The notes: a model not told the origin generated them from the sequence alone. A stretch of 64,000 nt of DNA from Flavobacterium cutihirudinis (GCF_003385895.1 NZ_QRDQ01000007.1:310001-374000), one strand, 5' to 3'; numbered from the stretch's first letter, positions 44,648 to 54,274 are shown. Numbers and translations: made by a program.

Positions 44648-45643
44648 TTAGTAAACGGCTTTCCATCCTTGCTTTTTCCAATAGGCAATAATAGGTTTGT
44701 AAGGACCATATTTATGCTGTTCTTCTGAAAAATTATCTTGAAAAGGACTGTGTGAGTAATCAATTGGTTTGCCCATTTTATCCGGATAATCAAATGTTTT
44801 AGGGTTTGGTCTTGAATGGATTTTATCGTCGTTTACAAACGCAGCAATATCAAGTGCTTCTTTGTCTGTAAGGTAAGGTTTGCCGGGTTGTACTTTATCG
44901 TAAGGCATATTGTTTTTAAGCCATTGCGCTTGTTTGATAACGCGATGCATACTCGAACCTGGCTGGTAACCATATTCACCCCAAAGAGGAGGATAAGTGT
45001 AACCAGATTTATCGGCGTTGTATACACCTTCGCCATTATTTCCGTGACAACGTGCACAATTTTCAATGAACAAGGCTTTTCCTCTTTCTGGACTTGCAGC
45101 AACGTCTGGAAATTCAATTTCTAAATTTTTTGCGCCTTTAAAATTACCATCTTTTGGAACAAATTTGCTAATCCATTTAAAGTAAGATAAAAACGCCACC
45201 ATTTCTTTACTATCCAACGGAAGCGGTTTTCCAGAATGTGGACGCATTATACAGTTATTAACTCTTTCTGCTAAAGTAAGCACCTTATTTTCGCGCCCTC
45301 GGTATTGCGGATAATTATCATGTGATGACAATAAGTTGAAAGCATGAGGCTTAGTTCCCGCATCCTGATGACAATTGGTGCAGTTCATTTTATTGCCCAG
45401 ATACTTTCCGTTTATTCCATTTGGGCCAATATAATAAGCTGTTTTCAGCATTAGTTCTCTTCCGTAGCGAACCGATTCTCCAAATTGATCGTCTGGAATT
45501 TTAGAAGTATCAATTGTGATGTAACCTTCATCGTCAGCTTTATCGGTTTTTGCTGTTAAAGTTTGTGAGTTTGATTTCGTGCAGGAATTGAAAACAATTA
45601 CTGGCAAAGCTGAAAAAAGTCCGATAAGAATTATTTTTTTCAT
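44648..45643 (-). CDS. Dihaem c-type cytochrome, TsdA-like, lipoprotein
   Basis: 331 aa from the ATG at 45643 (15 codons inside the open frame) with lipobox FNSC (Cys21). Two haem sites: CTNCH (88-92) and CARCH (196-200). The stretch YGRELMLKTAYYIGPNG, NCTNCHQDAGTKP, YPQYRGRENK and RVNNCIMRPHSGKPLP follows thiosulfate dehydrogenase (TsdA); the Cys in NNCIMR matches the segment holding the unusual Cys haem ligand in that family. It would move electrons in the periplasm. Its place inside a glycan operon next to an arylsulfotransferase is odd. Confidence 0.85.
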   Translation of the reverse strand: MKKIILIGLFSALPVIVFNSCTKSNSQTLTAKTDKADDEGYITIDTSKIPDDQFGESVRYGRELMLKTAYYIGPNGINGKYLGNKMNCTNCHQDAGTKPHAFNLLSSHDNYPQYRGRENKVLTLAERVNNCIMRPHSGKPLPLDSKEMVAFLSYFKWISKFVPKDGNFKGAKNLEIEFPDVAASPERGKALFIENCARCHGNNGEGVYNADKSGYTYPPLWGEYGYQPGSSMHRVIKQAQWLKNNMPYDKVQPGKPYLTDKEALDIAAFVNDDKIHSRPNPKTFDYPDKMGKPIDYSHSPFQDNFSEEQHKYGPYKPIIAYWKKQGWKAVY

Positions 45644-45672
45644 GGTTACTATTTTTAATCTTATTTCTTTTT

Positions 45673-45743
45673 CTGCAAGGTTTTGCAAACCTTGTAGGTA
45701 TTCGTTTTGTATTTAAATCTACAAGGTTTGCAAAACCTTGCAG
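45673..45743. repeat. 25-bp perfect inverted repeat between ASST and cytochrome genes
   Basis: Left arm 45673-45697 (begins CTGCAAGGTTTTGC) and right arm 45719-45743 are exact complements, 21 bp apart. Each arm holds a smaller inverted core, AAGGTTTTGCAAACCTT. No T-run follows, so it is probably a hairpin in the message rather than a terminator. Confidence 0.9.
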
Positions 45744-45752
45744 GAAATCTTT

Positions 45753-47162
45753 CTAATTTTGAAGAAAAGGTTTTAGTTTTTCTTCTTCAATAAACTGTGT
45801 ACGATAAGGCGGAATTTCAGATTCTAAAGCCCAAAGTAATACGCCTTTTTTATTTGTTAAAACCGTTATGTGTCTTTTAGAACAGCAAACTAATATGGCA
45901 TCCTTATCAACCATGTAAGCACTTCCCATTCTGTCATTATAAATATCTGTTGGTAATTTTATATGAAAATCGAGATTTACTGTGTTGCCTTTTTCGTCCA
46001 CTTTAAGAGCAAAAACAGAGGATTGTTTTATATCTACACCATTATCAAAAAATAATAAACTTCCTTCCTGATCAATATGTGCGGCATGCGCCTGAGAGAA
46101 ATTAGTGTTTGGAGACATTTTCATTGTTCCGTCTTTTCCTAATTTCCAGATTACTTTTCCGGTTTTAGAGTCAATTTTCCAAATTTGTCCGTTGTTATAA
46201 AAAGAGAGTAAAAAATTTCCGTCTTTATCATAATTCAAACTATTGGCGTGTGTCCAGTCTTTTTTGGTTTTCAAAAGATTCTTGTCTTTCATAGGATCCA
46301 ATTCATCAAAAACACTCCATTTCCATAGTTGTTTTCCTTTTTTGTCAAGAATTACAATTCCATCTCCGTTGATGGTATCTCTCTTTTTTCCTCCAATGGA
46401 AGTCAGATCCATTATTTTTTGATCAACAGTAATAGTCACAATTTCATTAGCTGATTTCTTTAAAATTTCATGATGAATAGCTTGTTTCAAATCGCCCTGA
46501 CCTTTTTTGATATGAGTTAAAGTGTCGCCTTGAAGATTGATTTCAAGAATTTCGCTTCCGTAACTTGTAGGTTCATCATTTGTGCCCAAAATCGAAAGTA
46601 TCGTTTGTTCTTTTGTAAAATGAACTACTTTAAAACCTGTGTCTTCAAGGGTATGATACCATCTTATATTTCCTTTGTAATCTACAATATAGGCAGTTCC
46701 GGGAGTTTCTCTTTTAGCCAAAAGCATAAACCCTTTTTTGAAATTCGCCGGTAATAATTCTGGTTTTGGACAATTGGCTTTAAATTGTTTTTGTAGCCAT
46801 TCCGGTAGTTTTCGGGATTTGAAAGTATAAACTTTACTGGATTTTTTATCACCGTCTTTACTAGTAACTACCTGAAAACTATAATTTGTTTCAGGAGAAA
46901 TATTGCAAAGAACCAAAGAATGTTTAAGACCGGATTTTGAAACAGGAGAAGCTAGTTTGCTTTGTATTCCTTTTTTATCAGACCAATATTCTACAAATAC
47001 TTCTGCGTTGTCATGCGTAGTAACATCGATTTGAATTTTCAATTCGTTGTTGCTATGAGTGCCAATATTGATATTTACGATATCATTGCTCTGATTTTTG
47101 GAACAACTTGCAAAAACAAGCAGAACCCAAATGAAACTCCAGTGTATTAATTTTTTTATCAT
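45753..47162 (-). CDS. Arylsulfate sulfotransferase (ASST) family lipoprotein
   Basis: 469 aa. Lipobox FASC (Cys20). An N-terminal beta domain (about 28-125) is followed by a six-bladed propeller with ASST landmarks: IHHEILKK, DWTHANSLNYD and QAHAAHIDQEGSLLFFDNG, which carry the conserved histidines including the likely sulfated one. ASSTs move sulfate between phenolic molecules without PAPS. In a mucin-type PUL it could handle sulfate from sulfated glycans, but no sulfatase gene is present. It follows susD after a terminator. Confidence 0.83.
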   Translation of the reverse strand: MIKKLIHWSFIWVLLVFASCSKNQSNDIVNINIGTHSNNELKIQIDVTTHDNAEVFVEYWSDKKGIQSKLASPVSKSGLKHSLVLCNISPETNYSFQVVTSKDGDKKSSKVYTFKSRKLPEWLQKQFKANCPKPELLPANFKKGFMLLAKRETPGTAYIVDYKGNIRWYHTLEDTGFKVVHFTKEQTILSILGTNDEPTSYGSEILEINLQGDTLTHIKKGQGDLKQAIHHEILKKSANEIVTITVDQKIMDLTSIGGKKRDTINGDGIVILDKKGKQLWKWSVFDELDPMKDKNLLKTKKDWTHANSLNYDKDGNFLLSFYNNGQIWKIDSKTGKVIWKLGKDGTMKMSPNTNFSQAHAAHIDQEGSLLFFDNGVDIKQSSVFALKVDEKGNTVNLDFHIKLPTDIYNDRMGSAYMVDKDAILVCCSKRHITVLTNKKGVLLWALESEIPPYRTQFIEEEKLKPFLQN

Positions 47163-47206
47163 CTTAAAAGCTTCTTATATGAAACAGAAAAGTTTTTTTA
47201 TAAAAA

Positions 47207-47246
47207 AATCAAGAATAGACAGACATTAAACTGTCTATTCTTGATT
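47207..47246 (-). terminator. Partial terminator between susCD and the enzyme genes
   Basis: A 16-bp perfect stem AATCAAGAATAGACAG with CTGTCTATTCTTGATT, loop 8, followed on the minus strand by a T-run. It sits between the susD stop (47257) and the ASST start (47162). Expected effect: susCD transcripts more abundant than the rest of the operon. Confidence 0.85.
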
Positions 47247-47256
47247 AAACTTGTTT

Positions 47257-48768
47257 TTATTGTCTATCGGCGTTACTTAACTGTGGGTTAAGATCCACCT
47301 GACTTTGTGGATAAGTGTAATACTTATTTTGTGGCATTTTTATAGGTGCAGGATCACCAACTCTAATATGATAAGCATTTACAAGTACATCGTATTTGTT
47401 CATTCTTATTAAATCGGCACGGCGTTTTCCTTCGTAGAAAAATTCCCAGCCTCTTTCTTGAAGAATTGCATCTCTTAAACTAGTTTGAGTATGTTCAGCT
47501 AATACCAACAACTTTGCATGTGATCTTCCTTTTACCTGATTGATAAGATTAATCGCCTCAATTGTTGGTCCGTTAATTTCGTTCAAGGCTTCAGCTCTGC
47601 ACAATAAGACATCTGCATAACGCAGGATGTTTACACTGTGACCATCATAATAAGTTGTAGTTTCATCATCGGCATATTTTCTTGTTGCGACATCTTGCAT
47701 ATAAAATTCGCCTTCCGGTGGTTCAGCTCCCATTGATGGTGCTTGCTTGTATACTAAACCGTCGATTCCTGTATATTCAGGGAAAAAGCATTGTTTTCTT
47801 TCATCCTCATCACCAAATTTATTGTAGAAATCCCAGTTTACAGTGTAATATTGCCATCTGTTTTGAACTACTGGATGGTTTACTGGTCCAAAGTGATTTA
47901 GTAACTCAGTTCCGTTTGTATTTGCATCACTAAGAGACGAGAAGATGTTTTCACTACACCATTTGTTACTTTCTTTAAATAATCCTAAATACGAAGGATA
48001 AAGGCTGTACTCATTAAGGTTTATGATTGTTTGAGTAAGTGTCGCTGCTTTTTGCCACTCATGACTACGCATATAAAGTTTCATTAGTAATGTAAGTGCA
48101 GCGCCTTTTGTAGCACGACCAACATCATTACTATCATATATTGCGTTAGATTTGTAATTAACTGGTAGTACATCTGCTGCTTCTGTTAGTTCTTTAATCA
48201 GAAAAGCATCGATTTCTTCAACTGATGATGGTGGAGTTTGATCTAAATAACCTGGATTTCCTAAATTAGCTTCTGTAATTAAAATAACAGGTCCCCAAGA
48301 ATCAGTTAAATCCATGTAAGCAGAAGCTCTTAAAAATTTGGCTTCAGCAATAAATTGTGCTTTTTCAGCACCGGAAATACCGCCCATTGGTGTAATATTA
48401 AAAATTGCATTGTTAGCATTTGCAATTAATTTATACATAGCATTCCAGTCTTCACGTAACAATCCATTAGTTGAATTCCATGTTCCCAAAGATAATTGTC
48501 CAGGATCACCTCCAAATTGGCAGTGACCTAAATCTGTTGCAATATCTGTTAATGCAAAGTGTCTTGTGGCCCAGTAAGAAAAGTTATCGCCAACAGAAGG
48601 CCCTTTTAGACGACCATAAATTGAATTGACTGCGGCGATAGCATCTGACTTTGTTTGATACCCATTGGTATTCGTCAAATTACTATACACCGTAGGTTCA
48701 AGATCCTGATTGCACGAGTATTGCGCTCCTGCAGCAAGTATAAGTAATAATAGTGTATATTTTTTCAT
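47257..48768 (-). CDS. SusD/RagB family surface glycan-binding lipoprotein
   Basis: 503 aa. Lipobox YSC (Cys19). SusD landmarks: an N-terminal helix block (TKSDAIAAVNSIYGRLKG), AEAKFLRASAYMDL, the mid TPR-like helices, and the C-terminal YADVLLCRAEALNEI and RDAILQERGWEFFYEGKRRADLIRM. SusD-like proteins sit on the SusC pore and close over oligosaccharide. It follows susC by 36 bp. Ligand cannot be read from the sequence; the operon suggests an animal-type O-glycan. Confidence 0.94.
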   Translation of the reverse strand: MKKYTLLLLILAAGAQYSCNQDLEPTVYSNLTNTNGYQTKSDAIAAVNSIYGRLKGPSVGDNFSYWATRHFALTDIATDLGHCQFGGDPGQLSLGTWNSTNGLLREDWNAMYKLIANANNAIFNITPMGGISGAEKAQFIAEAKFLRASAYMDLTDSWGPVILITEANLGNPGYLDQTPPSSVEEIDAFLIKELTEAADVLPVNYKSNAIYDSNDVGRATKGAALTLLMKLYMRSHEWQKAATLTQTIINLNEYSLYPSYLGLFKESNKWCSENIFSSLSDANTNGTELLNHFGPVNHPVVQNRWQYYTVNWDFYNKFGDEDERKQCFFPEYTGIDGLVYKQAPSMGAEPPEGEFYMQDVATRKYADDETTTYYDGHSVNILRYADVLLCRAEALNEINGPTIEAINLINQVKGRSHAKLLVLAEHTQTSLRDAILQERGWEFFYEGKRRADLIRMNKYDVLVNAYHIRVGDPAPIKMPQNKYYTYPQSQVDLNPQLSNADRQ

Positions 48769-48804
48769 TTTAATAAATTTAATGTTACCAAAAAAGCTGT
48801 TAGA

Positions 48805-51800
48805 CTAGTGAATTGCTACTTTAATACCTAAGATAAAGGTTCTTGAAGCCGGGAATGAATTAAAATCGATTCCTCCACCTAAATTATTTGTCGAATGTCC
48901 GTTTACCTCTGGATCATTTCCAGAATAATTAGTAAAAGTTGCTAAATTTTGACCAATAGCATATAATCTGATACTATCTATAAATTTAGCTTGTCTTATA
49001 GCGCTTTCCGGAAGAGTATATCCAATAGAGATATTTTTCAAACGTACATATGATGCTTCTTCAACAAATTTTGAATTTACATAGCTTCCATATTTGCTTT
49101 TGTAATATCCATCTCTTGGAATATCAGTGTTTTCGTTAGTTCCGGCAACCCAGCGATTTAAAGCATCTGTGCTTGTTGATGACTCACCAACCATTCTTGT
49201 CATGTTGTAAACAGAATAATCAAAAGCACCTTGGAAAAAGATATTCATATCAAAATTTCCAAATCTAAAATCATTGTTAAGCCCAGCGATAAAATGTGGT
49301 ATAGAATTCCCTAAATAGGTTCTATCTGCAGCTGTAATGGCACCATCTCCGTTTAAATCTTCATATTTTGGATCTCCCGGTTTAGAATCAGGTTGAGCAG
49401 CATAAGTTTCTCCTGTTTTAATTACACCTGCATATTTATAACCATATAAGACACCCATTTCTTTTCCTGGCTCTAATCTTGTGAATTCTTGCCCAGATAC
49501 TGTACCGCTTGGATTTGAAGTATTTGTACTAATGATTTTAACATTATCTGCTAGAGAAACAATTTCTTGTTTGTTGTAAGCTAGATTTAAAGAGCTAGTC
49601 CAATTGAATTTATCATTTTTGAAATTGACAGTACTAATCCCTAATTCAATCCCCTTATTATCAATAACTCCAGAGTTAACTCTTTGTGTGCCAAATCCCC
49701 ACCATCCTCCAACAGGAACATTAAGTAATGCATCAGTAGTTCTTTTTTTGTAAGCATCAATAGTAATACTTAATTTGTCGTTAAAGAAGCCCATATCTAA
49801 ACCTAAATTGGTTTGTGCAGTTTCTTCCCATTTTAAATTAGGGTTTGCTAAATTGGCTGGTTCAGTACCGGCAACAAAATCATCTGGAGCAATAATTACA
49901 CCCCATGATGTCAATCTACTCATATATGAATAATCACCAATTCCATCACTTCCGGTAATACCATAACTCGCTCTTAACTTAAGTTCAGAAAAAGTATTAA
50001 GGTTTTGAATGAATGGCTCATTAGACATTTTCCATGCAACAGCACCAGAAGGGAAAATTCCGAATTTATTGTTTGGTCCAAAACGAGAAGAACCATCTTT
50101 TCTTATTGTAAAAGTTGCAAGATATTTATCATTAAATGAATAGTTTAACCTTCCGAAATAAGAAGTCAGTTTCGTTTCTGTTTTTTCTGTTTCCGGTTTC
50201 AAATAAACCGCAGCTCCCTGTAGATTGTAGTAAGTAAGTAAATCACTAGAAAAACCAGTACCTGCCGCTCTTACTCTTTCATAAGTATCCTTTTGATTAG
50301 AAGTTCCAATCATGGCTGTTACAGCGTGTTGTTCGATAGCAAATTTATAGGTCAAATATTGCTCTGTACTCCATCTGAAATATGTTTTATTTTCCTCAGA
50401 TCCAGAACCTTTTAACGCAGCTCCTGCTACTAAAGTACTTGGAGTATATTTTCCTTCAATGTTTTCTTGCCATTCAGCACCTGCACCAAAATGATAAGTT
50501 AGATTTTTGATAATTTCATAATCTAAAAACATATTTCCGTTAACCATTCTATTGATAACGTGATTTGTTGGTTCTAAAAGTAAAGCCAAGGCATTATCTT
50601 TTCCTTGATATTTATAATAAGAACCGTCAGCATTATAAATAGGGATTGTTGGAGGAGCAGTCTGGATAGAAAACATTGGAGATAAAATGTTGTCTCCAAA
50701 ATCACTATTGTTTCCTTCGCTTACAGCACCGTAAACGTTAGTTCCCATGTTTAATTTTGAATTAAATCTTTTTTCGCCACCCATTCTAACAGTATATCTC
50801 TCGAAATCAGTGTTTACAATAGCTCCGGTTTGTTTCAGGTAATTTCCTGAAAGGAAAAATTTAGAACTTTGATCGCTTCCGCTAAAAGTAAGCGTTCTAT
50901 TTAATACTTCTCCGGGACGCGTTGCAGCATCAAACCAATTTGTATTGGCTATTGGAAAACTAGCTGGAAAAATTGGTGGTATTTTATTTTCAAGTGCTAT
51001 TGCATTTTGAATATCAGCATATTGTTGTCCATTAAGTAATGAAGGTTCTTTGATAATATTTTGGAAACCGTCTGAAATTTCGGCCTCAACCATCATTTTT
51101 CCTGATTTTCCTTTTTTAGTAGTGATAAGAATAACTCCATTTCCTCCACGTGCACCGTAAATTGCTGTTGATGCAGCATCTTTCAGAATTTGGATGTTTT
51201 CAATATCATTTGGGCTAATAGATGCTCCAGTACTAGTAATAAATCCATCAACTACATATAACGGCGCGTTAGACGTATTAATAGAGTTTCCTCCTCTAAT
51301 GATAACTGATGGAGAAGTTCCAGGAGCATAACTATTTTGCTGAACCTGAACTCCCGAAGCACGACCTTGCAAGGCTTGACCTACATTGGCAACCGTTCCG
51401 CCTAAGTTTAAGTTGTCCTTTCCAATAGAAGCTACAGAACCGGTAAGATCTTTTTTCTTTGATTTCCCGTATCCAATAACTACTTCGTCCAGCTTTTGTC
51501 CTGCTTCTTTCATGACAACTTTAATAGGTGAATTGCCTACTGTAACTTCCTGATCTTCCATACCAATGTAAGTAAAGATTAGTTTAGTTACATTGTCTGG
51601 TACAGTAATAGCAAAGCTTCCGTCAACGTCGGTCTGGACACCTTTGTTTGACCCTTTTACAACAACGTTTACGCCAGGAAGTGGTAATCCGTTTTGATCT
51701 GTAACGGTTCCTTTTATTGTTTTTTCAAAAAACAGCGAAGCATTGTCTTTCTCTGACGCTTTTATTGATGAAGCCGCCGGAGCCTGAAATGTAAAAACTA

Positions 51801-51888
51801 ATAAGGATAACAATGTTAGTTTGAATTCTTTTCCGGATAAATTGTTAATCCGAAAATCTCTTGGCTTTTTTTGGGTTAATAATTTCAT
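48805..51888 (-). CDS. SusC/RagA family TonB-dependent glycan transporter
   Basis: 1027 aa. Long signal region (hydrophobic about 24-42), a CarboxypepD_reg-like domain (about 58-135, GTVTDQNGLPLPGVNVVVKG), a plug domain (about 140-265, GRASGVQVQQNS, VIIRGGNSI, IYGARGGNGVILITTKKG), and the 22-strand barrel ending RTFILGIKVAIH. It imports oligosaccharides over the outer membrane, driven by TonB. There is no STN domain, so no direct coupling to an anti-sigma factor; this fits control by the LacI-type regulator. First gene of the long PUL operon. Confidence 0.95.
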   Translation of the reverse strand: MKLLTQKKPRDFRINNLSGKEFKLTLLSLLVFTFQAPAASSIKASEKDNASLFFEKTIKGTVTDQNGLPLPGVNVVVKGSNKGVQTDVDGSFAITVPDNVTKLIFTYIGMEDQEVTVGNSPIKVVMKEAGQKLDEVVIGYGKSKKKDLTGSVASIGKDNLNLGGTVANVGQALQGRASGVQVQQNSYAPGTSPSVIIRGGNSINTSNAPLYVVDGFITSTGASISPNDIENIQILKDAASTAIYGARGGNGVILITTKKGKSGKMMVEAEISDGFQNIIKEPSLLNGQQYADIQNAIALENKIPPIFPASFPIANTNWFDAATRPGEVLNRTLTFSGSDQSSKFFLSGNYLKQTGAIVNTDFERYTVRMGGEKRFNSKLNMGTNVYGAVSEGNNSDFGDNILSPMFSIQTAPPTIPIYNADGSYYKYQGKDNALALLLEPTNHVINRMVNGNMFLDYEIIKNLTYHFGAGAEWQENIEGKYTPSTLVAGAALKGSGSEENKTYFRWSTEQYLTYKFAIEQHAVTAMIGTSNQKDTYERVRAAGTGFSSDLLTYYNLQGAAVYLKPETEKTETKLTSYFGRLNYSFNDKYLATFTIRKDGSSRFGPNNKFGIFPSGAVAWKMSNEPFIQNLNTFSELKLRASYGITGSDGIGDYSYMSRLTSWGVIIAPDDFVAGTEPANLANPNLKWEETAQTNLGLDMGFFNDKLSITIDAYKKRTTDALLNVPVGGWWGFGTQRVNSGVIDNKGIELGISTVNFKNDKFNWTSSLNLAYNKQEIVSLADNVKIISTNTSNPSGTVSGQEFTRLEPGKEMGVLYGYKYAGVIKTGETYAAQPDSKPGDPKYEDLNGDGAITAADRTYLGNSIPHFIAGLNNDFRFGNFDMNIFFQGAFDYSVYNMTRMVGESSTSTDALNRWVAGTNENTDIPRDGYYKSKYGSYVNSKFVEEASYVRLKNISIGYTLPESAIRQAKFIDSIRLYAIGQNLATFTNYSGNDPEVNGHSTNNLGGGIDFNSFPASRTFILGIKVAIH

Positions 51889-52134
51889 ACTTAAAATTGG
51901 TTTTGGTTAATGTTTAATTGTTTTTTGCTCTTTGTAAGTTTTGGATTTCTTTTTTGTTTTTTACAAATTCATTTTTTTTAAAATGGCCTGTAACTGAATT
52001 TGCTTTTTTGAAATTTTACTCTCCATATTTTTTAATCTTTTGGTACGTCTTTTAGCCTATTTTCATCTGTTTTTGAGGTATTATAACCAATCAGATTTTT
52101 ACTTAATTAACGTAGTTTTAAGATTATTGTCCGA

Positions 52135-52218
52135 CGAAACTATTGATTATATTTTTATAAAACAAGAAAAAGCACAAAAAATGTGCTCGAACACACGAAA
52201 TTTATGTTCTCGAGCACA
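52135..52218 (-). promoter_or_regulatory. LacI-type double operator and promoter, copy 2 (susC)
   Basis: Minus-strand order: TGTGCTCGAGAACA (52205-52218), 9 bp, TGTGTTCGAGCACA (52182-52195), 16 bp, TTG (52163-52165), 20 bp, TAGTTTCG (52135-52142). Both 14-mers and all spacings equal copy 1. Transcription start near 52129 gives a leader of about 240 nt before susC. Confidence 0.92.
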
Positions 52219-52586
52219 TAAAATTGTACGAATCGTTTTTTTTGACTTAAAATGATGGGATTTTTATAAATTATTCTAGTAATGAAATTGTCTATGTAAT
52301 TAAGGTATTTTTATATAGAATTGTCATTTAGATGGAATATAAATAAAGTAATGGTAAATTCTTATGAATTTCGCAATCACAAAATCTAAATATTGTAAAA
52401 TACGCAAGGCTTTTCTTATGCTTTTTTAAGACTGTGACTGTCTTATTTTATTATTTTATCAGTGTTTTTTTCTTAAAAAATAATCTATATTCGTCTTTGT
52501 AAAAAATACCTTAAATTCGGAAGAGATTTGAGGTCATTTTGCACTTTGAAAGAAAATAAATTTTAACATATTTTAAGATTAATATT
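52219..52586. other. Intergenic region with no recognised element
   Basis: Very AT-rich stretch between the susC operator and the CBM9-like gene. No gene and no second copy of the operator. It should hold the promoter of the CBM9-like gene; several TTTG words are present (for example near 52495 and 52545), but none forms a convincing -33/-7 pair. Confidence 0.5.
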
Positions 52587-53225
52587 GTGAAGGAATATCA
52601 AGTAGCTTTAATAGAAAAAAATCAGCTGACAAATGCTGGAATTTTGAATTCAGATTTATGGGAAAATGCAAATTGCCTTACTGATTTTTCTTCGCCCTGG
52701 AAAACGGAGTCATTTTCTAAAATAGAATTTCGTGCGTTATGGGATCTTGAGTTTTTGTATTTTAATTTTAGAGTTTTTGATACCGATATTTATATTGATC
52801 GAAAAGATGACTCGGTAGAAAGTATTGGGAACTCTGATCGTGTAGAATTGTTTTTTAGAGCAGATAATACTTTGAATCCGTATTATTGTCTTGAAATGGA
52901 TACTGCAGCCCGAATCATGGATTTTAAAGCGCTGCCGAATAAGAATTTCGATTTTAACTGGAACTGGCCTAAAAAAGGATTAGAATTGAAACCGTCAAAA
53001 GATGATGTTTCATTTACTGTTGAAGGAAAAATTAGTATTCAATCCTTAAACGAATTGAATTTAATACATAATAATATAATAGAAACAGGTGTTTACCGAG
53101 CGAAGTTCTCAGAAATAGAAAATCAAGAATACGAACCTACTTGGATTTCATGGGTAGATCCGCTTACAGAGACGCCTAATTTTCATATTGCTTCTTCTTT
53201 TGGAAAATTTAAATTAATGGTTTAA
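52587..53225 (+). CDS. CBM9-like carbohydrate-binding protein, cytoplasmic
   Basis: 212 aa with a GTG start; no in-frame ATG lies near. Pattern of CBM9-like domains: ENANCLTDFSSPWKTE, FRALWDLEFLYFNFRVFDTDI, DRVELFF and a C-terminal WISWVDP with FHIASSFGKFKL. No signal peptide is visible, although CBM9-like proteins in PULs are usually exported. It diverges from susC and is convergent with lacI (3 bp between stops). A role as an intracellular sugar-binding protein is only a guess. Confidence 0.75.
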   Translation: MKEYQVALIEKNQLTNAGILNSDLWENANCLTDFSSPWKTESFSKIEFRALWDLEFLYFNFRVFDTDIYIDRKDDSVESIGNSDRVELFFRADNTLNPYYCLEMDTAARIMDFKALPNKNFDFNWNWPKKGLELKPSKDDVSFTVEGKISIQSLNELNLIHNNIIETGVYRAKFSEIENQEYEPTWISWVDPLTETPNFHIASSFGKFKLMV

Positions 53226-53228
53226 ATT

Positions 53229-54269
53229 TTATGAAACATAAAAAGAAGCATTCTCTACATTGATAATATCAATAGGAAGCAATATTGTGTCCGGAATTTC
53301 TTTACGGAACAAAAAGTGGTCTACTAAAGTACTTACTCCAAGATAAGCCTGTCTTTTTTGATTTTGATGAATAAGGAAATGTACTAATCCCGTATTAAGA
53401 AACTGGACATTTTTTTCTATTAAGTCATATCCAATCAAAGCCACTTTTTTGTTTTGTAAAGAAGATAAAAGGGTGGCAATTTGATAGGCTTTTGATGTTG
53501 TAATGAAAATTCCTTTCAGATCCGGATTCTCTTCCAGAAAAACAGAAAATTTCGATTCTATATTTGAATGCTTAAGTTTTAATGTAGTTATAGAAAAATC
53601 AGAAAGATTTTTTTCGTCAAAATAATTTCTGAAACCTTTTTCTTTCTCTTGCATGTGAACTGCATTTTTTAGGCTTTCGTCAATATGGATGATTGCAATT
53701 TGGCCTTTTGGCAGAATTAGATTCATTAAACTTGCAGCCACTCGGCCACTTTTGTATAAATCCTGTCCCACAAAACTTTTAATAGAAGAAGATTCAACCT
53801 GATTGTTAAATGTGTTTACCATAATTCCCAATTCATCATATTGTTTTATGATTTCAAGAGTTTCTTTATGGAACAAAGGTGCCAGTAAAACAGCATCAGG
53901 AGATTTCTCTATAATTTCTTCGTTGGTTTTCAAAAAGGATTTTTTGCTTTCCGGATTAAAGTAATGTGTTTCAATAATAACACTGTAGGCTTTAAATTCG
54001 GTTATGGCATCCTGAATTCCGTTGACGCATGGAAGCCAGTACGGATCGATTTCGGGATTTGGTAATAAAACACAAATACGATATACTTTTGTGTTTTTTA
54101 AATTTCGGGCAATTAAGTTGGGTTCATAATCGATAACATTCAGAACCTCATTGATTTTCTCAAGTGCCGTAGGAGAAACCTTTCCTCTGTTATGCAAAAC
54201 GCGATCGACAGTTCCTTTAGAAACTCCGGCCATTTTTGCAATATCCTTTATTGTATATTTTTTATCCAT
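53229..54269 (-). CDS. LacI-family transcriptional regulator of the PUL
   Basis: 346 aa. DNA-binding helix-turn-helix at 5-27 (TIKDIAKMAGVSKGTVDRVL), hinge with ARNLKN (the Leu normally wedges into a central CG step), and a sugar-binding type 1 periplasmic-protein fold (about 62-340, ICVLLPNPEIDPYW onward). It should bind palindromes with a CG centre, exactly the type found in the three nearby cassettes, and sense a sugar or sugar phosphate made from the glycan. Divergent from the kinase operon, with a cassette between them. Confidence 0.9.
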   Translation of the reverse strand: MDKKYTIKDIAKMAGVSKGTVDRVLHNRGKVSPTALEKINEVLNVIDYEPNLIARNLKNTKVYRICVLLPNPEIDPYWLPCVNGIQDAITEFKAYSVIIETHYFNPESKKSFLKTNEEIIEKSPDAVLLAPLFHKETLEIIKQYDELGIMVNTFNNQVESSSIKSFVGQDLYKSGRVAASLMNLILPKGQIAIIHIDESLKNAVHMQEKEKGFRNYFDEKNLSDFSITTLKLKHSNIESKFSVFLEENPDLKGIFITTSKAYQIATLLSSLQNKKVALIGYDLIEKNVQFLNTGLVHFLIHQNQKRQAYLGVSTLVDHFLFRKEIPDTILLPIDIINVENASFYVS

Positions 54270-54274
54270 ATAAG

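Noticed and set aside
41602..44793. The longest start for the GH123-like protein
   Set aside because: The first 63 codons overlap the end of the cytochrome gene and hide the signal peptide; the ATG at 44604 fits better.
52040..52255. Open frame of 71 codons on the plus strand upstream of the CBM9-like gene
   Set aside because: It overlaps the susC promoter and operators, has no ribosome-site support, and its translation looks like a random AT-rich product.
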